Positions 27,640-41,089 of a stretch of DNA of 64,000 nt are shown piece after piece (the stretch's first letter is position 1; every line of letters begins with the position of its first letter). A program made the translations under genes and the position numbers. The stretch spans positions 42,039,070 to 42,103,069 of the forward strand of contig OX104114.1 of the NCBI GenBank assembly GCA_944474755.1. The letters run 5' to 3'. Under the pieces are notes generated by a model. That model searched no databases. It saw only the letters and a program-made list of their open reading frames with translations, and had not been told where the DNA came from. Source of the DNA: Limnoperna fortunei. Its lineage: Eukaryota; Mollusca; Bivalvia; Mytilida; Modiolidae.

Positions 27640-28215
27640 GAAATTGTTTGTTTGTTTGAATGATGCTGAACGTCACTTTCTGTCAGTATCTGTTGTGCCC
27701 ACCATTTGTAACACAACCCTTACTCTTCTTGGCATAGATTCAATGAAACGTTGGGATCCAACATGCCGGATCTTTTGCCACTCATACTTAAGTGCCTGCA
27801 CCAACTGTTGCAGATTTTTCGGCGGTAAATGTTGTTTGGCGCATGCGCCGATCCAGTTCATATCCCACAGATGTTCAATTGGATTTAGATCCAGAGATCG
27901 TGCGTACTGTCTGTGGTGATATACGGCGCAACCTAGGTACGTTTACAGCTGTTTCTGTTGCAACAATAGTCCTGTTCCGTAGATGGAATAATCTAATGTA
28001 ACGAGATTACGCCCGAGTTGTTACACGCGGACGCCCTGAACGTAGTCGGTCTGTCGTAGTATTAAGCTGCTGGTAGCGTCTCCAAAGGCGTTAAATTGTT
28101 CCATGATTAACATTGTACGTTCTGGCAACAGCATTCTGTGATTCCCCGGCATTGATTCGACCGATAGCGATATTCCGGGTAGCAGTATCTAACCTAACGT
28201 CATCTGATCAGAATT
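27640..28215 (-). pseudogene. Tc1/mariner-type transposase, internally deleted
   Basis: Read on the minus strand, the N-terminal helix-turn-helix part is at about 28190-27900: RNIAIGRINAGESQNAVART, RLWRRYQQLNTTTDRLRSGR, HLRNRTIVATETA. It is followed at once by the C-terminal part at about 27900-27673: RSLDLNPIEHLWD, PPKNLQQLVQALKYEWQKIR, SMPRRVRVVLQ. The central catalytic core with the first two acidic residues is missing. The DLNPIEHLWD block carries the last catalytic-region motif. No inverted repeats were identified. Confidence 0.8.
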
Positions 28216-28397
28216 TTATTTTACTAATGAAGTCAATAAAAGAAATAGTTTTATACTGATTTTGCACGTGAAAGTCGACCCTGTTTTAGCAATACGTAAT
28301 TCATAGTGTGTCTCAGATTTCGGCCACAGTCGTTCACGTGTGGATGAACTTAAATACTTTCACCTGGACACCTTTAGTTGAAGTATAATTTTGATGT

Positions 28398-30172
<1,775 letters not shown>

Positions 30173-30317
30173 TAATAATGTTGTGTGTAGCATTCACTAT
30201 GCCAAAATAGTGGCCAGGGTTGAAGACATGGTGCACGAACCGAAGGGAAGTGTATCATGTGTGTCTTCAACCCTAGCCACTATTTTGGCATAGTGAATGC
30301 TAAACACAATATTATTA
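30173..30317. repeat. Long near-perfect hairpin (56-base arms)
   Basis: The arm 30173-30228 and the reverse complement of 30262-30317 agree apart from about three or four positions (core AGCATTCACTATGCCAAAAT). The loop is 33 bases. This may be a foldback MITE, and a transcript through it would fold into a long stem. There is no ORF. Confidence 0.85.
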
Positions 30318-32523
30318 CAATTATTATACTAACTGTCTTGACTCGGAAAATTATAATAAGAAGAAAAATAGGGCATAAATGGAACATTAAATGATACCCC
30401 GCCAAGTTGTGATGTAAAGTATTCCTTACGAAATTTATTGGGATCGTCCTTCACACACCTGGACATTTTCAGGCTTTCACCGCCTCTTTGTTTGTTTGTT
30501 TGTATTTTTTTGTTTTTTTTTTTGGGGGGGGTGGTTTTTTTTTTTGGTTTTTATTGCAGATGTTTTACGTTGATCGGCTTCTTCCGTTGACCACGATAAC
30601 AAGAAATGATATGGGTTACACCCATATCCACCAGAGATGTTCGATTTATATGTTATAGGTGTATCCGATTTGGTTTTAATAGTTTTTTTTCAACTTGTTT
30701 TATTTAAAATTTCATCATATGCTGTAAAAGGTTACAAATATACTTTTAGATGATTGTGAAAGGCAATAAATAATCATCTTGATTATAATATCCCAACTTT
30801 GAGAAGAGTATTGTAATCAACAAAGCAATGTGTAGGAAAGACAAATGTTTACCGTACAATAACAATACATTGACCTTTTCGAAATCACATAATCACGTGG
30901 TTCTGTGGGGAAAAAAAGGGGGTGGAAAGATCGACAGTTACCGCGTACTTCCGTCGGGCATCCTCGGAAGAGCAAAGAAAAATAACGACAAGTTACAATT
31001 TCAATTGATTTAATTTTACAGTAATTAAAATTGTTTTTCTAAAAATTTGCAATTAAAATGTATTCAAACGTCAAACTAACGTTCATGTGCATAAACATTG
31101 CTAAGAACTTAATAATATTTTCCGACTGTAAAATAAAAAATATATATATATAGAAGAGTCTTATTTTTGCCAGAGACATGTAATTATATGCCTCTGTTTT
31201 TGCAAAACAATTTGTGAATTATTTTCAACTATTACAACTGTTGATGACCTTTATTGGAATGTAACTGAATTGTTTTTCTATTGTATTTTTATATACATTT
31301 TTCAAAATTTCATTTAGCTTTTAGTTTTTCTATTAATTATTATTTTTCCAAATTTCAAATAGCTTTTTTAAATTTATGTTTGTTTAAAGGACTTCATATA
31401 CGATCTTAGAGGTAGGTTTAATATAATTCTATAAGTATCTTAGTATAACTGCTTCTTTAGAATAATTCTACATAAAAAATTTTAAATCTTGAATTAAATA
31501 AAAATGCAAACCTTTTATGTTTTTTTTCTTATTATAAAGAAATTTATTTTCCCTACCAATGTCTATAACATTTTTCACTCATTCAGAAAATCACATTTCT
31601 TTAAATAACATGCCTGTTTTAAAATCTTATGTTCGTATAAAAATCATAATCTAAATTAGCATTTTCGTGGCTAATTATGTGAGTCTAAATTGTCTTCCAA
31701 TTATATCTTTCATTAAAGTTCAGTGTCATAAATAAGCAATCAGCAAATAAACAAGGCACATCTAATTTACAATTTACAATTACATCACAGAAATATCTCT
31801 TACCCCTCACCCCCACCACGCACACACACACGCCTCGTACTCGGCCAATCTCGTGCGAGAGAGTTTCGGATTTCGAAATCGTAAATAATCAAAACCCAGG
31901 GAAATAAAATTTAATGTTCAAGATTGGTGAATTTCTACATAAAGGTTTCATTTTCTACCCTAATTATGAAATAATCCAGAAATAATACTGAAATTATCAA
32001 TCATGCATTACGTAATACTAAAAAATTTTAAAATGCATTATTTTTATCAAATCATCTTATGAATTCCCATAAAAACAAATACATTCACATTCTATCATGT
32101 GAAGATTTGAAACTGCATAAACACTACAAGGCTTAAGTACTCTAGAAATTCTGACATAACAAAAGAAATAAAATTGAAAATTATCGATAAAGTCAAATTT
32201 ATAATCATCTACATTAATTTTTTATGTAAAAATACGAATGCAAAAAAGATATGAAACTTGCTCTATCAGGCATGAAATAATCCAAACACAAAAAATATAA
32301 TGATACAATTGAACTGAACAAGTCTTTCTAACATATACATTACGTAATATAACGTAACAAAATCTAAAAATGCCTTCTTATTATCAAATTATCTTACTAA
32401 TTAATAAAAGAAACACCGATATATACATTTTATTTTGTAAAGATAAGAATGCATTAAAAAAAAATACTAAGCATACCCTATAAATCGTGAAATAATCCAA
32501 GAAATACAATTAAATCGATGATC
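30318..32523. other. AT-rich intergenic sequence
   Basis: No gene is seen. Poly-T/poly-G runs lie at about 30500-30560. Between about 31960 and 32517 a module beginning TGAAATAATCCA recurs three times (about 31968, 32274, 32488), with partly similar sequence between, suggesting an old diverged tandem duplication. Confidence 0.5.
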
Positions 32524-32672
32524 TACGAAAGCCCAGAAGGCTCATTCGATATTCGAAATTCGAGATTCAAGATTCGAAACTCGAAATTCGAGATTCGAAA
32601 TTCGAAATTCGAGATTCGAGATTCGAAACTCGAGATTCGAGATTCGAAATTCGAAATTCAATATAGTTATAA

Positions 32673-32728
32673 CCAATCAAATTGTGTGTAACATAATCGT
32701 CTACCAATCAGAATAATTCTTATATAAA
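32673..32728 (+). promoter_or_regulatory. CCAAT-CCAAT-TATA motif set in foldback arm
   Basis: CCAAT occurs at 32673-32677 and 32704-32708, followed by TATATAAA at 32721-32728. The spacing resembles a simple pol II core promoter directed into the element. The other arm has the same set pointing inward. Function is inferred from motifs only. Confidence 0.35.
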
Positions 32729-33015
32729 CGTAGCCATGCACGTGCTATTATGTTTATTTTGTGTTTTAGCAGTCGACATATTTGTCAACGAATGACTTGT
32801 TCAACATGGTTTTTAAAAAAAATCTAATTTATAAGCTTTTTTTGTTATTTTATCAAATTAATTCAGTTCACAATAACATTTTGATTTTACAAATCAAGAA
32901 ACACAAATGTACATGTAAAACGGAATTCAACAAAACTTGGTGTGTAGGAAGTACACAATATGTAGTTTTGCGTGTTACCAGGGCATTTTGGCCCTCAAAT
33001 TTTGTGTGGGGCTAT

Positions 33016-33153
33016 CAGGGGTGGATCCAGAGGGGGCCCTCCCTTTTGACGGAAAAATTTGGTTGGATATATAGGAAATCATTGAAGCATGACCAAATTG
33101 GCCCCTTTGGCCAGTCAGTGGCCCCCCTTTTCGAAATTTTGGATCTGCCACTG
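33016..33153. mobile_element. hAT-like MITE inside the foldback element, unit 1
   Basis: The ends CAGGGGTGGATCCA and the complement of GGATCTGCCACTG form imperfect terminal inverted repeats of the CAGTGGCGGATCCA type that I associate with hAT elements. It is about 138 bp and has no coding capacity. The 135-codon frame running across it is fortuitous. Target duplications are no longer exact. Confidence 0.6.
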
Positions 33154-34229
33154 GCTTATTTTGGCCCTTTGAACTTAGAAATGTGCTGAAAATACCCATT
33201 ATTTGTCTTGTCAGCACAATCCTTTGAAACTACTCAGTACTATACAAAATTTTATGAAACTTGGTATGTAATTAGTACACCATATATGTAGTTGTGCATA
33301 TTATCAGGAATTGTTGATTCCTAAATTTATATGGTAGTTATGGCTCTTTGAACTTCGAAATTTTCAGTAATCCTCAATAATCATGGTTTTCGCTTTAACT
33401 CCCCTAAAACTACTCAACCAAATTTTATGTAGTTTAGATATAACCAAGGAATTCTGATTGGTAGAGATTATGTCACACGCAATCTGATTGGCTAAAACTT
33501 TATTGAATTTCGAATTTCGAATCTCGAATCTCGAATTTCGAATCTCGAATTTCGAATTTCGAATCTCGAATCTCGAATTTCGAATCTCGAATTTCGAATC
33601 TCGAATATATAAGAACTATTTTGATTGGTAGACGATTATGTCACACGCAATCTGATTGGTTATAACTATATTGAATTTCTAATTTCGAATTTCGAATCTC
33701 GAATCTCGAATTTCGAATTTCGATTCTCGAATTTCGAATGAGCCTTCTGGGCTTTCGTAATGATCCTATCTAGCGAGGTCAAAAGCGCATTAATATACAA
33801 TTGTGTTCATCTTTACTACTCCTTATTAGATTAGGACAGAAAAATGTATTTTAAAGCTAGGAGGATATATCAAATACGAAAAACTGTAATTGAAATGTTT
33901 TCTTTAGCATTAAATTAGCCATTTATCACTTACAACATGAACTATATTGTAGAGTATGGTTTTTACCTTTTTGTTCAATTTACCTGAAAACAATTACATA
34001 TTATTAAGAGATAATAAGAAGAGATCGAACATATGAAAATACCGGTGTGTTCTTGTTCTGCCCACTTTTTGAAAATACAGGTAAAAAGGTAGTGGGCAGA
34101 ACAGGAATATTGTATTAATTAGATCTAATTAGAGAACAAAGGATTAAAAATTATAGTCTTTTTCAAAATATAAGTAAATATCAAACATATATAGACAAGA
34201 CAAGACAAATACTTTATTAGAGTCTCACC

Positions 34230-37200
34230 TCAAAGTGTATCACAATAAAACAAACATACAAAGTATAAAACCTTAATATATACAAATAGAGCATATATAG
34301 GACATTTTAGTAAAACATGTTGTTCATCTTCAATATTATCAGTGCAGTAAAAACAGACTCTATCTTCTAACCTCATATTTTCATATCTTCCTGTTTCAAC
34401 TTTAATCGGTGCAACCCCGCATCTGAATTTTGACATTGCACTTTTATATTTCCCAGACATATTCATACATAGATACTTTTCAACACCATATACATACTTA
34501 AACTTTCTATATGTACGCAGTTTACTACCATCATTAGACGATATCTTATTAAACCATTCTTGTTTGTAATTATCAAATGAGACATTCTCAATATATTTAA
34601 TTACACCTTTACTTAAGATATAATTTGTATTACAAATATAGTTCATATCAATATCTTTAAACCTTGATTTAACTCTAAATTGCCAGTTTTTTATTTTTCC
34701 ATTTCCAATGGTATTTCCCCATAAAAATACTTTTCTATTAACTCTATCGTTACTCATTTTAGTTAGTCTTGACCAATGTCTATAAACACTAGACCATTGC
34801 TTTATAGTGCCTGGCATCCAGCCCATGTCACCATATAAAGATAAGTTAGGTGTGTATTTACCAACGCCCATGAAAAAGCGCATTGCTCTATTCTTTACAC
34901 TATTAATGCATGAAAATTCTTTAGTGCCCCATATAGTTGCACCATATTCAACTACAGACCAAACAAGTGTATCAAACAATTTTGTAAAATTTTCATATTG
35001 AAAACCGCCATTTATTTTACATTTAGATATCAGCAGACCCAAGGATCTGCTTGCGGATTTCGCTACCGCTTTAGCCATGTCATTATAATTCAAAAATTCA
35101 GTCAATAGTAAACCTAGATAGTTATATTGTGATACTATTTCTAAACAATTATCTCCAAACATAAATGGAAACTTAGTTCTTGGTACAGATTGATTTCTAA
35201 AATGAACAATTTTTTATTTATCTAAATTTACAATTAAATTATTTTTAAAAATCCAGATGTTAAGTGAATCTAATAACCTTTGCAGATCATTTTCATTTTC
35301 AGTAATAAAAACGACATCATCAGCATATAAGAATACACAAACTTTCTCGCTGTCTATGTCAATACCAACATTCAATTTTTTAATATCATCAACTAAATCA
35401 TTAATAAAAATATTGAACAGTAATGGTGATAATATACATCCTTGTTTCAAACCACAATTTACTCCAAACCATTCTGTTAAATTTCCATTAAGTCTAACAC
35501 ATGACTCTACTTTAACATATAAAGAATATATTGCCTTTATCATTTTTGAACTTATGCCAATGTATTGCAATTTACAAAAAAGTAAATCCCTATTGATCCA
35601 GTCATACGCTTTTTTAAAATCAATAAATGCGGCATACGTGGACAATTTACGAATTTTTCTAGTTTCGATAATATTTGTGATGCTACTCAAATGGTCTATA
35701 GTGTTTCTTTCTTTTCGGAACCCATTCTGTTCATCATGTAGAAAGTGAATGTCATCTAATTTCTCAGATAGACGGAGATTTAAAACACCACAATAAAGTT
35801 TATATGAAGCGGGAGCTAAGGTTATTCCACGGTATGACATAGGGTCTCTTGGATCAGATGTCGAGGACTTTGGTACAGGTGTTATAATACCTTTTGACCA
35901 CAAAGTAGGAATTGTTCCTGTGTTGAAGCAAACATTAAATATTCGTGTCAGCGCTATTAACCTTGTCTGATTTTTATACAGCTCAACTGGGATCTCATCT
36001 ATTCCAGGTGATTTACCAGATTTTGACAACTTTAAAACATTATACACTTCTTCCATCTTAATTTCACAATCAAGAGAATTGTCAGACTTTTCATTACAAG
36101 AAATTGGACTAAAAACTGCATTATCATAACTTTTATTTAGCATATTTGAGAAATCATCTTTCCATTTATTTAACACATCAATTTTATTACATGAAATCGA
36201 CCCATTATTTAATTTAATTTCCATGGGAATATTATTTTGTCGCTCACTACCAACACCAATTTTTCCAATTTTTCTCCAAAATTCTTTAGGGTTTTCATAT
36301 GAGTTATTCAATTCATCCTGAAATTTATACCAATACTGACGTTTTACTTTCTGAACATTTTTATCAAAGTTTTTCCTACTATTCACATATAGATGGCGGT
36401 ATTCTTTTTTACGAAGTTGGGCCTTACATTGTAACCACCGCTTTTCAGACCGACACACTTCATTCCATAAAACAGTAAGATGATCATTCCACCAAGGCTT
36501 TTTTATTTCCTCGATTTATTCGTATCCGTCCTGAATGATGACCTTTTTTGCTGTTAGTTTTTCAGACATTTCAATTTTAATAACGCGCATCAACTCGTCG
36601 TACATATAGTCCATGTCATTTTGTGAGCCAATGGAGTTTTCTAACGCACTAATAATACGATCAATTTCGGAGACGGCATCATTTGAGCTTAACCAATCTT
36701 CAGGGAGATGTTTTATGTCGTATTTAATCTTTACTTGGCGAGAATTCTTTGGTATTAAATTAATATCATTTTCATTACTAGTATTCACAGTAAAATTCCA
36801 AGTGAGTAACGAATAATCAGGCATACACTTTTCTATATCATATTGACCAATAGCATTCATTTCATGTAATATATGGCTGGTTCTAGTAACCTTAAAATTA
36901 TCAAAACACTCTAACAATTCATATGGAATAACGCAGTAGTCAACAACGCTGCTTCCTCGTGTAGAGACAAACGTGAAATCGTTGAATACAGTTTTACGAC
37001 CATTAAGTATACAGCAATTAACATCTATAAGAAAATCACAAAGAGCACTTCGATAACTGTTGTGTTGAAAATCTAGTACGTGCCTTTCAGGGAGAATATC
37101 AATCCCAGGAATATAGTCTACTATATCCGAGCATCGACTATTCCAATCACCACATAGATAGAACGGCGATCCATTAGGAATCGTGTAAATTTTTGACATC

Positions 37201-37613
37201 AACCCATCCAAAAATTCGTGAATATTAACTGCACGAGTGGAATTTTCTGGAGGCAAATACACAACACAAGTAAAGAAAGTGTTACTTTTACATTTTGTAT
37301 CCTCAAATTTTAGCCACAGAATTCCATCCGTGTCATTATCTACTACATATATATTAAACTGGTTACAAATGTCATTCCTAACTAAAAAACCAACACCTCC
37401 TGAACCAGATTTTGCGCGGACATGAATTCGTTTACGATTTAGTCCAAACCATTTAAAGCCATTTACTTCAACGCTGGTTTCACCAATTAAGTGTGTTTCA
37501 GCAAGTGCTACAATATGCAGTTCGTAATGTTTTATACAAGAGACTAAAAATTTATACTTGTCACTATTTACATTTACGTTCCATCCGTTTACGTTCCAAA
37601 ATCCGCATATCAC
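34230..37613 (-). pseudogene. LINE ORF2 (endonuclease-reverse transcriptase), unit 1, disrupted
   Basis: It is broken into 36516-37613 (endonuclease), 35214-36458 (RT) and 34230-35162 (C-terminal part). Lesions are a small deletion near 36520 (ATTCGTATCC where unit 2 has ATTGCGGTATCC) and a TAA at 35214-35216, where unit 3 has a Ser codon. The endonuclease PDHS motif reads PDYS (codon 36813-36815), so a catalytic His is lost in this copy only. Confidence 0.85.
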
Positions 37614-38749
37614 CTACTTTTTCCGGCGTTGACCAGTTCTTTTATTTACATAACGACCTCGGTAGCTACCTTGACCACGTCCGTTCGTTTGTTTGTTATC
37701 AACGCTTTTATATTGCGCATTAGAGTTTGCACGATCAGGACTTTGTCTATCATTTTCAGGTGGTACCTGATTATTTGTGTTTACTGCTCCATTAGTGTAA
37801 CCCCTTTCTGATTTCGGTTTCACTGCTATACCTTTAACATCTAGCTTGTTTCCACCAATTGCTTTTACAATATTTCTCAAACTAGAGTTTAATATACGTT
37901 CCGATTTCGGCACGAAATTTTCAATAAAAACGTCTTTAAAGTTGCGAGTATCCCTCAGGTTTCGCTTTGCCTCCATGACTTTACGTTTGCTCTCTGAAGA
38001 GTTTAAGCGCACAATTATCACACTACTTTTTCCTGGACGATTAATTTTTCGACGGACCGCGGACAGAACTTGTACATCTTTTAAGTCGTAAACCGTCTTT
38101 GATTAAACCGTTTACTTTGCTTAACACATTTTCGTTTTCAGATTCATGGAGATTTTTGGATTACTACTGAAACATCATCACCCTCCTCATTGACGGGTGT
38201 TTTCTTTAAGACTTCTGAATAAGATTTTTCAAGTCGATATACTTTATCAGATACTATTTTAATGTCATTTTTAAAATGTTCAGTTACCTTTTTCATTTCT
38301 TCAGACAGTTTCACGTCAATCAAATTAGCGATCTGTGTGGGAATATTCGTTTCTATATCATCCATTCGTTTTGTGATCATTTCACAAAATCTATTCATAC
38401 TTCCCGTCAATCCGACCACTAAACTCTTTAACTCACCAATTTCGTTACCACTGTCTGAAAAGTGTTCACACTGCCCATGTGAACACGTACTAAACAATAA
38501 ATTAGTTTCGTCATTGACATTTAATTTTGTAGATTTTAGTTTTTTAAAATTATCATTATCATTTAGCTCGGATGTGTCCAAACGTCTTTTACCTCTTATA
38601 ACATTTCTAGAAGGATTCTCATAATGTACATCTGCTGTTGTTACAACTTTATTAACTTTTTCTGGAGTCATTACAGACTGGACATAAGTCTCGGCCGCGT
38701 TTAGACTGAGAGGGTCAAACGTAGAGATGTCAAAATCGTTCATTTTCAT
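37614..38749 (-). pseudogene. LINE ORF1 protein, unit 1, frameshifted
   Basis: The same protein as the intact copy at 46300-47433, but two extra bases shift the frame: a T in CTTTTAAGTCG near 38078 and a T in GATTTTTGG near 38155. This leaves open pieces 38144-38749 and 37614-38021. It ends in the same UAG that precedes ORF2. Confidence 0.85.
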
Positions 38750-39066
38750 AAGTCTTATGGAAATCTCTCAAAATTTTCGTGAAAACAACAATAAAATTAG
38801 AGAACACGATACCTTGTTAACCTGCTAAGTTTGCCACTTTTCACAAAATTAGAAATTTTACGGGTTTTGATGGAGCTCCAAAATCAGGTCCGTTTCAAAC
38901 TTCAGGCATGCGCATTGATCATATATGTGTCATTATTTATTTTTTATATATCTTGTAAAAAGCACTTATTACAGAGAACATCATTAGATAATAGAATGCA
39001 ACTTTAGTTTTGGGTCTGAATACAGTATAGTTTGGTTTTCCCTAAGTTAGCAATTATTAAACTTAC

Positions 39067-39172
39067 CTTATATCTGGATCCCCTGGCCTATTAGGGACAT
39101 GTTTTAGGCATTCCGTTATAATCTCTTCCGCATCCATTTCTGTGGCTGACGGATGATTTTTTCTGTATGCCC
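39067..39172 (-). pseudogene. Exon-like segment b, DUF4806-like, unit 1
   Basis: On the minus strand it reads AYRKNHPSATEMDAEEIITE, CLKHVPNRPGDPDI with a consensus AAG/GTAAGT donor at the low end. The pattern RKNHPSAT...WLKHAPDR is one I associate with the C-terminal part of DUF4806-type domains, and this is an inference. The acceptor in this copy is CTTCAC, while unit 2 has CTTCAG, so this copy has lost its AG. The 106 bases run from phase 1 to phase 2. Confidence 0.5.
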
Positions 39173-39430
39173 GTGAAGAAGAAGAAAATTAATAAATCTT
39201 TCGGTTTTTTGTCATCTGGTTAACAGTAGTTGCACTTCGATAAATTGGTCATTTGCAAAGATTGATGATGGTTTACAGTTTCATATTGGTCCAAGTAATA
39301 ATTATTTAAAAGTGTTGACAAAAACATTTTTGCTCTTCCTTTCAAATAAGCATGTATCATGTAACACGTAACAATCCTGTGTTGTGGATTTATTATTAAT
39401 TATAATACAATGATTTAGAAAATAACTTAC

Positions 39431-39592
39431 GTATCATCATCTGACAACATACAGAAAGAATCAGTAATTGAAGCTTTCCGTTTTCCCTCTTAAACCGTAG
39501 TCAGACCATAATGCATTGCTGCCAATTGTCTTCATCATTCGCCATACGGAGTCCCAACCAGAGCTACCCCCCAGAGCAGTACGGAGCTTAAG
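39431..39592 (-). pseudogene. Exon-like segment a, DUF4806-like, unit 1
   Basis: On the minus strand, after TTTTTTTATCGTACAG, it reads LKLRTALGGSSGWDSVWRMM, KTIGSNALWSDYGLRGKTES and FNY, then a stop, with a GTAAGT donor at 39430. LGG...W..MK.....LW..Y.L.G resembles the N-terminal half of a DUF4806-type domain. It lies upstream of segment b in the expected order. The stop before the donor suggests decay or a missing intermediate exon. Confidence 0.45.
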
Positions 39593-39654
39593 CTGTACGA
39601 TAAAAAAACAATAAATGATTAAACTATACATATAATCTTAATCCTACTGAAATC

Positions 39655-39732
39655 ATCTTCGCTAGCCAAGTGTTACGATCAGGTCCCCCCTCTCTTAAGA
39701 GTATCGGATCGTAACCCTTGGCTAGCGAAGAT
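39655..39732. repeat. Hairpin with 26-base arms, unit 1
   Basis: The arms at 39655-39680 and 39707-39732 (core CTTCGCTAGCCAAG) match at 25 of 26 bases around a 26-base loop. The second unit has the same at about 48339-48416. It may be a small MITE. Confidence 0.8.
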
Positions 39733-39944
39733 GTACTGAAATATATGTAAGAAGAATAATAGGAACCGGATTATTTCCTGTGTAAGCCATGTTTACCAAA
39801 TATTTCAGTTTGGGGTCCAAATGCACATAAGAAAATGTCGACTGGCTGAAATCACGTGGCTGAAATGCGTTAAGGAAATATTTCACGAAATAAGAACAAT
39901 TATAAATACATTCTAAGACCCAAATGAATAGGTCTTCTTCTTGT

Positions 39945-40190
39945 TGGGGGGTTTTAACGTCCTACACTGATAAATAAATACCCTCGGTCGGACGGTTGTA
40001 AGTTGTTAGTAGTCCATGGACTCCACCATGGTGGGTTTGTCGAAGCCCAGCCTTCGGGATACCTAGTCGAAGAACTCGGCAGCATATGTTCTACTAGCGG
40101 CCGGGCTGCTCCGATGTAACGTTGACCTACTCCAGTACCCCACATGGGTAGAAGCGCTTCCACACTGACCTGTCGTCGAGATATAACATC
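39945..40190 (-). repeat. GC-rich dispersed repeat, unit 1
   Basis: The stretch contains ATACCCTCGGTCGGACGG, ACTCCACCATGGTGGGTTTG and TAGTCGAAGAACTCGGCAGC, and is more GC-rich than its surroundings. Open frames in it look fortuitous. It resembles the SINE-like repeats elsewhere in the window in composition, but no tail is seen. Confidence 0.4.
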
Positions 40191-41089
40191 TGCAGAGTGA
40201 GCAGCCAGTGTGTGCTTTCCTCTGACATTTATGAGATGTCTAGGTCTAAAATATTACTGCATTTTATACACGCATTCCTTTTCATTCTTGTTTTCAATTA
40301 AACGATATTCGAACGTGATTTTGTGGAAAAGGAATTAAATTGTGCGAATGTCGCAACGAAACATTTATACAATATTCAAATTCGCTCTTAAAGAATTAAA
40401 AGAAGAATTATTACATATCAAAAATATGCTTAACGTTTTCTTATGAATTTTGTCTATTGTATCTTGTATAGTATAGTGCTTACTTTTGAGCTTTGTCTTT
40501 TCTTTACATGTGGCGAATGACACAGTTTTCTTTGTTTCAATAGCAAACACTCACAAGACATCAAATTACGCGTGCACGTGTGGTTTTACAACCCTTGTGT
40601 AATTTCATGACCCCTGCTATTTACGTTCGGTCGGCAAGAACAAAAAGCCACTGTAAGAGATACATGAGATATACAGAGAAATAAAGCGAACACTGAAAGC
40701 GAACAAAACTGACCGGGAAATGTTAATTAAATTCTGGTAGAAATTCATAAAATTTGATACAATGTAAAGTATCTATGTTGCAATCCCCCAACCCCGTAAA
40801 TCGTCAGTTAATAAAAAAAACCCTTGTAAGAGACATAATTTGAAAAAAAGCAAAACAGATTGAGGAGGAACATGCTAATTAAATTCTTGTGGAAATTCAT
40901 TTATCTATTAAAATGTAAAGAATCTATTATCTCCCACCCTCTTCAATCCAGGAAAGATTTATAAACAGAAAGAAAAATAGTTCAATATGTTTTTTTTTTA
41001 AATTGCTAAACTATATTCTTTATTTTAAAACATACGTGTTAAACTGTAAAATATTTATTTCTAATCTCCATCTACCCAACCCAACACAC

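Larger units (their letters stand above)
32524..33759. mobile_element. Foldback-type transposon with TYTCGAA arrays in its inverted repeats
   Basis: The ends are TACGAAAGCCCAGAAGGCTC at the left and its complement at 33740-33759. Flanking ATGATC direct repeats lie at 32518-32523 and 33760-33765. The inverted arms contain arrays of the heptamer T(T/C)TCGAA (about 32550-32660 on one side; about 33508-33606 and 33673-33739 on the other). The inner arm sequence has two CCAAT boxes (32673, 32704) and TATATAAA (32721). The right arm carries the mirrored set (ATTGG at 33624 and 33655), and a further copy of this module is near 33435-33500. The interior has no transposase. Arms made of short repeats are typical of Foldback elements. 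Confidence 0.8.
34190..38900 (-). mobile_element. APE-type LINE, unit 1 copy
   Basis: ORF1 (37614-38749) and ORF2 (34230-37613) lie on the minus strand. The 3' end has AATAAAGT and a short (TTGTC)n tail at 34193-34211. The 5' limit is not visible and is set loosely above ORF1. The clade is uncertain. The APE domain, an RT without RNase H, and a C-terminal CCHC knuckle fit the CR1/L2/Jockey assemblage. Confidence 0.85.

Noticed and set aside
32782..33189. 135-codon plus-strand frame, repeated in units 2 and 3, and its 80-codon antisense partner
   Set aside because: It runs across a hAT-like MITE and flanking repeat. There is no protein domain, and conservation is only due to the tandem duplication.
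33500..33745. TYTCGAA arrays as a CRISPR-like array
   Set aside because: They are pure 7-base tandem repeats without spacers, in an animal foldback element.
35257..38624. Plus-strand frames of 60-163 codons opposite the LINE (also in units 2 and 3)
   Set aside because: They are antisense shadows of LINE ORF1/ORF2, which carry the recognisable motifs.
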